From contig MU617242.1 of assembly GCA_025201705.1 (NCBI GenBank), positions 1 to 18,039 of the forward strand: 18,039 nt of DNA, read 5' to 3'. This DNA comes from Dissophora ornata (Eukaryota; Mortierellomycota; Mortierellomycetes; Mortierellales; Mortierellaceae). Made by a program: the position numbers and the translations under genes. This document shows, piece after piece, positions 1-7,523 of this stretch. Below the pieces are notes generated by a model. It did no database searches. It was not told where the DNA came from and saw nothing but the letters and a program-made list of their open reading frames with translations. Position 1 is the first letter of the stretch; every line of letters starts with the position of its first letter.

Positions 1-993
1 CAAAAAAAAAAAAAAAGCAAATATGCCGCAATGGCGCACCGCCTCACTTTGCCTCGATCACAGGCACTATTTTGCCAAGAGAATTTATACCGCCAAGACA
101 AGCGATAAAAGTTATTTATCAACGACGTAATGCCGAGGGAAGCACTGAAAGAGGGGGTTGGGCGATGTGGCCATGCAACAAAAAGAATAACGTCGATGTC
201 ACATCTCCCTTTTTGCCTTTGTTACTGTAGCCGTACCAGTTCTGCATGAATTAGGTTCGGAAGTCTTGCCGGCGTGTGCATGGGTGTGTTTGTGAGTGTA
301 TTATGAAAATAGAACACAAGGAAGCGCGCTTGTTGTTATCATGGCATTGTCATCTCGGATCATGCTGCCAAATGAAAAAAGGGAGGCAAGGATAAAAATA
401 AAGCGAAAAGTGACACACAGGCAATCGCGTGCAAGACATTGGAAAGACAGAACAGAGGGCAGATAGGAACATGCGATGCGGATGAACTCCTACGAAACGG
501 CAAGGGTAATAGTGGATCATAGCCGAAAGTAGAAGAAGGACTACGCTAGATCAACTGAGTACTGTCGGTACGTAACTCCGTAACTCACGGCGGACAGAAG
601 CCGGCATTGATCCGTTCTAAAATAGTAGCACAGTTGAGTTGTGCGTGAGCGGGAGCTTTGCCGTTGCGGCCAAGGTTTAGTTGTGAAGCAAGACCGTTTC
701 CCCGAAAGGGCGCTTTTCTTTGTTTGTTTGTTTGTTGAGCGCGAGGGTGATCTCACAATTAGCCACAAAGAAAGAGCACAGGGGGGATAGCAGAGAGAAC
801 ATGACATGCTGACTGATAACACTTACGCCACACACCCACATGCGCGCACCTGACGCAGCCGATGTCGAACGCATGGCGCGCCCCTTGCTTGCTGACGAGG
901 AGTCCAGGTAAGGACTTCGGTAATCAGGCGGTGGTACACCTGCGGGAACTGTGATTTGATGATTTTGATTGATTAGTGGATGAGCACTCGACG

Positions 994-1034
994 AAAGTCT
1001 TGGCATTTTTTAAGGTTTTGTTTGCCAAGACTTT
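994..1034. repeat. Inverted repeat, 12-bp perfect arms
   Basis: The left arm AAAGTCTTGGCA (994-1005) is exactly reverse-complementary to TGCCAAGACTTT (1023-1034), with a 17-nt T-rich spacer. The arms carry the core TTGGCA/TGCCAA that recurs 35 bp further right in a perfect palindrome. It could form a hairpin in RNA or DNA, or hold two inverted protein-binding half-sites. It is not followed by a gene end, so I do not call it a terminator. Confidence 0.75.
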
Positions 1035-1068
1035 TTTGGTCGCACAGGGCGGAAAAAAGGGACCCGAA

Positions 1069-1088
1069 TTTCTTGGCATGCCAAGAAA
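1069..1088. repeat. Perfect 20-bp palindrome with TTGGCATGCCAA core
   Basis: Positions 1069-1078 (TTTCTTGGCA) are followed immediately by their exact reverse complement at 1079-1088. By simple base-count reasoning a perfect 20-bp palindrome is expected roughly 0.02 times in 18 kb. It shares its TCTTGGCA half with both arms of the inverted repeat at 994-1034, giving four half-sites in 95 bp. GCCAAG is the known core bound by fungal PacC/Rim101 zinc-finger factors (GCCARG); that these are functional sites is inference. Confidence 0.75.
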
Positions 1089-1337
1089 AAAAAAGCGCAC
1101 TGCATGTCTCGGTCACTTTCAGACCTGTTGCATGCGTTTAGTGCGTGTTTTTTTTGCTCAGTACTGATACAACGGATGTCCCTTCCGCCTATCCCCTGTG
1201 TGAAGTGACAAAAGTATATCACCAAACAATTCAATCTATTATTTCCTGTTTCCTATGTAAATTGCATGTAGTCCCTCTACATTCAGTCATATAGTTCCCG
1301 CGTTGGCAACCTCAATCGTTGTTTGTCGCAGGCGCCA

Positions 1338-1505
1338 ATGCCTTTTATTCAGCTCGATCTGTCCGATCCCATGTTGGAATATCGTCATACCGATCCTGTG
1401 GGTATACACTTTGCCCTTGTGCCAGTGCCAAGAGAACCCTTGCTCCGCCAAGAGCCAAGACCGCTACAACATGATATTTACATTTCATTTCGCACATTCA
1501 ATTAA
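1338..1505 (+). CDS. Doubtful short ORF or orphan exon
   Basis: A 55-codon frame runs from an ATG at 1338 to TAA at 1503-1505. It is preceded by a plausible 3' splice acceptor (TTTGTCGCAG ending near 1332), so it could be a last exon instead of a complete small gene. The peptide starts MPFIQLDLSDPMLEYRHTDP and has a mixed, globular-looking composition, unlike the low-complexity chance frames around it. I find no upstream exon with a convincing donor and recognise no family. It overlaps three GCCAAGA words at 1427-1460. Chance is the more likely explanation. Confidence 0.2.
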   Translation: MPFIQLDLSDPMLEYRHTDPVGIHFALVPVPREPLLRQEPRPLQHDIYISFRTFN

Positions 1506-2103
1506 ATCTTGATCGAACGCCAGCTCCTCCTCGTTTCGCTGTTTCATTACCTTGGGTTACATGGCAGGTGCCAATGAGAGCCAAAAGAGTATGGTAGTGT
1601 GGTAAAGAAAATGCCAGAGCGATTACCGGATGTTGTATTCCCAAGACAATCAGAGCATTGTCCGCCTGCAATGTCTGACATTCTTCGACTCGAGATGGAG
1701 ACAGATCCGAGATGTGATCCATTATGGCGGGTCAGAACACTTCTGTGAAGAAAATCTGGATAGACAAAAAAGAATCAACAGAGTGTGCTAGATAGACTGC
1801 AGTCAGTCGATCCAGTGAGGTGTCAGTGGAGAGTGCGAAAGTGCCCACTTGACAATGCGAAAGCGATGAGTCGCATGGTTGAGAAGCGAGAGGTAAGAGT
1901 GGGTATGTATATTGAACAAAAATAGACACCACTCCTATTCATTCAAATCAACAAAGATGTAACAAGGCCGCGAAAGAACGTGCGTTATTATTCAATTTTT
2001 GGAAAGATGGGCATAATACTGTATTCACTTCAATTGATTCGCATCAACGATCACAATAGAGTCGACTATCAGACCGGTGTACTTTCCCTAGACACCCCCA
2101 AGT

Positions 2104-2110
2104 TATATAA
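2104..2110 (+). promoter_or_regulatory. TATA box of the zinc-finger gene
   Basis: TATATAA, followed by AAGG, lies about 195 bp before the ATG at 2306. The sequence between them is CT-rich and CAA-rich, with a run of CAA-type triplets around 2190-2215, as expected of a fungal 5' leader. Transcription would therefore start near 2135-2150. No transcript data are available to confirm this. Confidence 0.5.
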
Positions 2111-2305
2111 AGGACACCGTTCCCACTTCTCCTCGTTATCTTCATTCTCCATCATTGTTCTCATCAACGCGCTAAGCAGAAACGCAAACAACAACAACAA
2201 CAATAACAAACGCAAACCGTTGAACAAAAAACAGCTCCATCTTCGCTTATAACTCACTCTCACTCACAACACTCTCGCACACTCTTCCACACTTTGAAAC
2301 GTTCA

Positions 2306-3526
2306 ATGCAGTGTCATCCAGCTTCGCCTCTCTACACTTCAACAAACACACAGCATCCCTACAATCCAAACATGTTTGCCGCCACTTCTCCACAATCGGC
2401 CACGGCCCAATACACTCTTCTCTCTCAGTCTGAGCAACAGCAGCAGCAACAGCAGCAGGGTTCCGAAGAAATGTTCTTCGCCCTTGAACGCCTTCTGATG
2501 GGCATCTCACCCTTCCCCCCTTCGATCCCCACCCTTGCAAAGCCCACTTGCCCTTCGCTCGACGATCAAATCATGGCCGAGATCCAATCCACAACCATGT
2601 CTTCGCCCACTCCTTCCTCCATCCCCTCGATTGTCCTCAACGAGCAGTCATTGGATCTTTTGCAGCAGCAGTTCTACCAGCAGAATAATCAGGAGGCCCT
2701 CCGATATCAACAAAACGATCAGTCCGACTGCTCTTCCACTTCAAGATCGGTCTCGCCCCCCTCTTCTCCTTACAGCTATGCCTCGTCTTTGGTTTCATCA
2801 CCTGCCATGCCTCTGGACAACAATCTGTCATCAGATCCTTTCTGGATTACCTCGTCCAGCAACAACAACGCGTCGACTCTTGGTAATGCCACGTTGGTTG
2901 CACAGCAACAGCAGCCGCAAGAGTGGGAATTCTCACTTTTCGATCAAATGAGCCTGCCCTTGACCATGAGTGGTATCGAGAACTACATCGCCCCCTCTGC
3001 CGCTGAGAACAGTTTCTTTCAGCCCCAGCAGGCTATTGCCTCTCAGACAAGGTCTCTCAAACAGGCCACTTCCCCCGCCAGAAAGTCCAAGTCGCATCAC
3101 CGCCGCTCCTCATCCTCGTGCTCTGCTATCTCTGCCTACGAGTCCACGGCCCACCGCGGACACCGCGCCTCCTCCATCTCCTCTGTCTGCTCTGCTACCT
3201 CGAGCACATCCACGGCGACCAACAACACGCGTCCAGTCAAGTCTTATGCATGCTCGACCTGCGCAAAGCCCTTCCCTACACGCACACAGCTCAAGTCCCA
3301 CATGGCTATCCACACGGATTTGTTCCCATTCCCATGCTCACACTCCGGCTGCGAGTTGCACTTCAAGCGCAAGCACGACCTGAGACGCCATGTTGATGCC
3401 AAGCATGCTTTGGTGAAGAAGTACTTGTGCACAGGAGGCTGTGGTGAGGGTTTTGGTCGCCGTGACCAGATGGTCCGCCACTTGAGACGAGGAACTTGCG
3501 GTCAGGGTGGTTTCCAGACCGAGTAA
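2306..3526 (+). CDS. Three-finger C2H2 transcription factor, Crz1-like layout
   Basis: The gene is intronless and encodes 406 aa. I start at the ATG at 2306; the frame is open slightly further upstream but has only a TTG there. The N-terminal 300 residues are Ser/Gln/Pro-rich and probably disordered, with an 8-Gln run at 44-51, SP-rich clusters, and a basic Ser-rich segment (ARKSKSHHRRSSSS) that may serve as a nuclear signal. Three zinc fingers close the protein: C316/C319/H332/H336, C344/C349/H362/H367, and an atypical third finger C375/C379/H392/C398 (C2HC). The order of two fingers plus a third with a terminal Cys, and the KRKHDLRRH helix, resembles Crz1/CrzA calcineurin-responsive factors. 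PSIVLN (107-112) loosely fits a calcineurin PxIxIT docking site. That assignment is inference; a zinc-finger DNA-binding regulator is solid. A 25-A run begins in the stop codon. Confidence 0.85.
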   Translation: MQCHPASPLYTSTNTQHPYNPNMFAATSPQSATAQYTLLSQSEQQQQQQQQGSEEMFFALERLLMGISPFPPSIPTLAKPTCPSLDDQIMAEIQSTTMSSPTPSSIPSIVLNEQSLDLLQQQFYQQNNQEALRYQQNDQSDCSSTSRSVSPPSSPYSYASSLVSSPAMPLDNNLSSDPFWITSSSNNNASTLGNATLVAQQQQPQEWEFSLFDQMSLPLTMSGIENYIAPSAAENSFFQPQQAIASQTRSLKQATSPARKSKSHHRRSSSSCSAISAYESTAHRGHRASSISSVCSATSSTSTATNNTRPVKSYACSTCAKPFPTRTQLKSHMAIHTDLFPFPCSHSGCELHFKRKHDLRRHVDAKHALVKKYLCTGGCGEGFGRRDQMVRHLRRGTCGQGGFQTE

Positions 3527-3549
3527 AAAAAAAAAAAAAAAAAAAAAAA
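3525..3549 (+). repeat. 25-A homopolymer beginning in the stop codon
   Basis: The last two bases of the TAA stop of the zinc-finger gene are the first two A's of an uninterrupted run of 25. Read-through would add lysines. Other A/T runs occur in the window (2-16, 10240-10253, 18019-18031), so slippage alone could explain it. Its exact position behind an intronless gene also fits a retrocopy tail. Confidence 0.9.
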
Positions 3550-3899
3550 GCGTTGCCTGTCTTCGAAAAAGCGAAATATTCCTGCCACGTATTTCCACAT
3601 CATACCACCACAGTGTAAATGTATTGGTTGCGCATTTTTTTATATTTATTAAAAGAGTAAGCAACGTTGCTTTCAAAGAGAAGCTGACAAAGGCAAGGTG
3701 CAAGTTGACTAATAGTCCGGCTCTATATCTCCCCACGCCTCCAGGAATGGGACAATACTCACTGCATGCGAGGGTTGTAAGAAATGGGGTGGGTCGCGTG
3801 TACCTTTCGGTGGCGTCCAAATATTATTGCTTTCCGTTATCGGCTCGTCTTTGAGAGGGTCTAAACAGGAAGAGAAGATATATTTTGAAAAGGGCAAGA
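3550..3899. other. Convergent intergenic region
   Basis: This lies between the stop codons of the plus-strand zinc-finger gene and the minus-strand membrane-protein gene, so it should hold both 3' ends. I see an AT-rich patch (TTTTATATTTATTAAAAG near 3637-3655) that could contribute to 3'-end formation of the zinc-finger mRNA, but no perfect AATAAA. No other gene is visible. Confidence 0.5.
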
Positions 3900-4951
3900 T
3901 TAATTGCAGAAAAGAAGATGTTCCATCGTGAGAGCTGGTTGCCACAGCATTGAAGAGAACGGAGACCACCTATTATTACCATTGAATCCAACGCGCAAGT
4001 ATCGAATGTCGTCATTGATGAGGTAACCGCCCCCATCGTGAAGCGTACTAAGAATTCTCCACAAGCTACGATAGTCGTTGAATGCCGGCCTGAACTTGAT
4101 ATCGAAGACGTTGTTGGAGTAGGCTTCAGCATCCGAGAAACAGCCCAGGGTACTGTTCAGGAACCGGAATAGCTCTAATTGAACGAACAAAACAAAGCAA
4201 ACGCGGTTAATAGGGGGCATGCCCAATGCAAAACATGACTGCTGCTGCTGCAAACTCGTCCTTCCTTACCGAAGCGTGGCTCCACCGCAATAATCGGCAT
4301 GTAAGAAGAGCTCGTGAACCTCCAATCGCCATTCTTCCAAATCTCATCAGGCCTCAACCACCCCCGCTCCCGCGCCAACAACTTCACGTTCCCCAAAGTA
4401 TGCGTAACACCGAACGCGTTATCCAGTTCCTTCATCACATGCTTCTTCACATCCTGCACATGGACTCTCTGACCGTACGGCAATACAATTTTTATAGCCT
4501 CCTCATGATTGAAATATCGGATCCACACATCGCGGTCCTGGAACGGTTGAACGCGTGTGGGGACCGCGATCCAGACGATCAAAAGTGTAAGGAAGCAGAA
4601 GAAGAAGAATAATCGGCGGAGATGATGGCCACGACCCCTAGTGACTTTCTGCAAATACGCTACTGATGTCTTCAGTCCGCGTGCAATTACGCCTGGCCAA
4701 TGCTCGAGTGTCGGAATCTGTACGTTGTAATGCTTTCGTTGCCGTTGCTGCTGGAACTGCTGCTGGTAATGCAGCTGCTGTTGCTGAAACGGTGTCGAAT
4801 GCTCCTCTTGATCCCGGTCGGCTGTTCCTGAGGATGGATGCGAATCCACATTGACAAAAGATGAGGTCCGAACTTCCATCAAGGGAACTGAGTCCGAGTC
4901 ATTCTGGTTTGAATTGGGTCTCCTCGCTAGAAGATCTTCGATATCTGGCAT
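3900..4951 (-). CDS. Unrecognised single-pass membrane protein, two exons
   Basis: Exon 1 runs 4951-4270 and exon 2 runs 4174-3900 on the minus strand. The 95-nt intron (4269-4175) has donor GTAAGG and acceptor ATTAG, joins in phase to make Glu228, and gives 318 aa. I chose the ATG at 4951 (MPDIEDLLARR). Extending upstream would translate a CT-rich tract that looks like leader, and CACTTCCAG just upstream could be the acceptor of a 5'-UTR intron. Residues 1-110 are polar with a Gln-rich stretch (56-72). A basic HHLRR precedes one strong membrane segment (about 114-130), suggesting a type II or tail-out topology. The region after it, about 190 residues, looks globular (IRYFNHEEAIKIVLPYG, WKNGDWRF) but matches no family I know. 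The ending LLFCN is ordinary. The coding status is well supported; the function is unknown. Confidence 0.7.
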
Positions 4952-5689
4952 TGTTTGTTTTAATTCGCTTCTTGGTTCGATAGGGTTTCTGGAAGTGAGA
5001 AAAAAAGAGAAGGAAGAGAGGACAGCGATAATTAAAAGTAAAAAGAGCAAGAAAAAGTGAAGAACAAAAAACAGGTGGGCGTTGCATTGGAGGCGCGGAT
5101 AAGCATGCGACAGCCCAAATGGTTTCGTGTGAAACATGAGATCCCAACAGGGCGCAGAGTAGAAAGACCGGGGGGTTCAAAGTCGACGTGGCAAAAGATG
5201 CACGGTCAAGCGGACACAGCTCACATTTTTTGTTTACTTTTCGGTCGATCCTGTTCCTGTGATGTAGCCTCCACCTGAGGGATACACGTTGCACACACAT
5301 CAAACAAGTTGGAGAGCCGTTTTATGATACTTCTTTTTTTTGTCTTTTTTTTAAGGCTGGAAGGCAAGTAAAAGAAACAAATCGATATACATATATAATA
5401 CACACTATCAAGAAGCTTCTACAAATAATAAAAGTAATATTCATAATGTATAATGTGTCAAGAGGGAGATCGGAGGAATACAGGAGTAATATATAAGGAG
5501 GGGCAGTGAGTGAATAGGCAAAGAAACTGACGAATAAAAAGAAAAAAAAGGGCACAGCGTTGTATCAACCAGAAGACGAAAAAAAAAATCCCTCGCACAA
5601 TTTAAAACAAACGATCACAGATCGCTTCAGCCGCAGGACGCGACGTGGGCCACGAGCCCCTACTTCGATGGGAACCGGTTTTGGGCTCT
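4952..5689. other. Intergenic: leader of membrane gene and 3' region of PUF gene
   Basis: Both flanking genes are on the minus strand. The part near 4952-5060 is strongly purine-rich on the plus strand, so it is CT-rich in the transcript and fits a fungal 5' leader. The part near 5384-5689 should contain the PUF 3' UTR and has AT-rich stretches with UGUA-type motifs. Frames here are low-complexity and not convincing. Confidence 0.5.
5384..5402 (-). promoter_or_regulatory. Tandem PUF-type UGUA motifs downstream of the PUF stop
   Basis: Read on the minus strand, TGTATTATA (5402-5394) and TGTATATC (5391-5384) lie about 290-305 nt past the PUF stop codon. The second matches UGUANAUA in seven of eight positions, and the first has the UGUA head with an AUA tail. 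Whether the 3' UTR extends this far is not known, because no AATAAA is seen on this strand nearby. Confidence 0.3.
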
Positions 5690-7488
5690 TTACATGTAAC
5701 CATAGGGATTGTAGTCGTTCATGCCAATCATGCTCACGTTACCGAAATGGTTGTTCATTCCAGGGAACCCGTACCCCATCATGTTCCCGTTGATGTTCCC
5801 GTTGACGTTCATGCCGTTCATGTTGTTGGCATTGTTCATGTTGACGCCCATACCGCCATTCAGAGCGGTCATATTGGACATGGGCATACCGCCGCCGCCC
5901 ATACCGCCGCTCATTGCTCCGTTCATGCCGTTCATACCGCCATTCATCCCGTTCATGCCTCCGTTCATGCCTCCGTTCATGTTGCCGTTCATGTTCATGT
6001 TGTTCATGGCCATGTTATGCCCGTGGCCGTGGTTCGGCATCCCGCTCATCCCGTTCATACCACCCATAGCCATGGCTCCGTTCATGCCATTCATGCCGTT
6101 CATGGCAGCCATGTTGTTGTTCATGCTGGCCATACCGCCGTTCATGGCCATAGCACCACTGATAGAGAGATGGTTCATCGGGCCGTTAAGACCTGACATC
6201 TGGTCACGGTGTAACTTGCTCTGGATGCGCTTGCCGTAAGGGGTGTTACGGATTGCAGGGAGCAAAGGACGGATGCACTCCACGAGCTGGACCCGTTGGA
6301 TTGGATCCGCGAAATCCAGCGATGTCTGAACAACATAGTTGGCATAAGAGTCGCGGAGGAGCTTGTCGAGGCGGGACTTGTTGATCATTTCCTCGATCAA
6401 GAACTTGCGCGTCTCGGGCTCGGCTACGCGGATGCACTATTTCAAAGGAAACACGGAAGATTAGAGATCTATCCATTCTAATAGTACAAGGCTCTAGCAC
6501 GATATTAGAGGGAGAGAGGGAGAGAGAGATAGTAATTTACCTTCTCCATGACGTTCGAACTGAACTTTTGAACGGAAAGCAAACACACGCTGCCGATGAA
6601 GCGGCGGATCAGAGTATCAGTGAATCTGTTGTCGGCCAGATCCAAGACATACTGAACGACGTAGTTTCCATAAGGATCCTGCACAAGAGTCAGGGCATTG
6701 ATCGTGATCTCACGAACCAACTGAATCTTTTGCGACACGGAAGCATGGTCGATGCATCTCTGCAGAACACAGCATCCATGACGGTGAGTCGCAACTTCGA
6801 CGCAGTGAGCGCTAATGGCGTTGTAAATGAACTGGTTGTCCTCGGATGCGAACCGGTTCAGACACTTCTGGATGACATGGTTGCCATTCAGGTCCTTGAT
6901 CAGAGTCACAACACTGGGGTTCAGCGCCACCACCACAATGGCGATCTGCTGAGGAGTCGAAAGGAACTCGATCATCTTTTGGACGGCTCGCGTACCATGC
7001 ATGTTCAACGAAATGTTGACCAGCTCTGGAGCGACGTTCTCGACGATTATGGTGCGCTGTTCGTCGCCGCAAAACTCGAGAAGCTTCTGGCACAGGTAGT
7101 TTCCGAAGGGATCTGTATGATTCATGACAAAATAAAAAGAATAAGCGATGTGTTGGTACTGTGTAACATTAGCTCATTGCGCGTAGCAGAAACTTTTCAA
7201 CCCTTACCAGTCATCAATTCAACGAAATGACCAAACACCTCGCCAAAGATGATTGCCAGGTACTTGTCGTTCTGCTCCTCAAGTTTCTTTTGGAGATAGC
7301 GACAGCCATGCTGGTCCTTGCACAATGAGTAGATTTGGCCGACGAAACCCTCAAGCGCAGCTCCAGCAAATCGATTAGCCTCGACATCGGCGGCAGGGCG
7401 CTTCTGGTTAGCCTTGTTGGCCAAAGCTATGCTGTTGGACGCCTGCTGCTGTTGCTGTTGTTGCTGTTGTTGCTGTTGTTGCTGTTGT

Positions 7489-7523
<35 letters not shown>

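Larger units (their letters stand above)
1..2103. other. Long stretch without a convincing gene
   Basis: I see no gene with a recognisable product here on either strand. Short open frames exist, but they lack family motifs and, with one weak exception at 1338-1505, read like chance frames. The stretch contains an A-run at 2-16, a TTTG microsatellite near 719-735, and a strong enrichment of the word GCCAAGA (both orientations) between 74 and 1460, described separately. The right part, from about 1500, is presumably distal promoter of the zinc-finger gene that starts at 2306. A non-coding RNA or the end of a gene lying left of the window cannot be excluded. Confidence 0.5.

Noticed and set aside
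541..1234. Several 60-110-codon frames on both strands
   Set aside because: They overlap one another, have mixed composition with no motifs, lack splice-consistent partners, and several have non-ATG starts.
3915..4000. Possible 45-nt in-frame intron near the end of the membrane-protein gene (GTAATA ... ACCAG)
   Set aside because: It is shorter than any other intron in the window (minimum about 72 nt) and the frame is open without splicing.
5645..6239. Long plus-strand open frames (about 170-180 codons) rich in His/Val or Pro/Met
   Set aside because: They are the exact antisense of the Asn-Gly-Met repeat of the PUF tail; the repeat lacks stops in several frames. The PUF frame is continuous with a clear domain.
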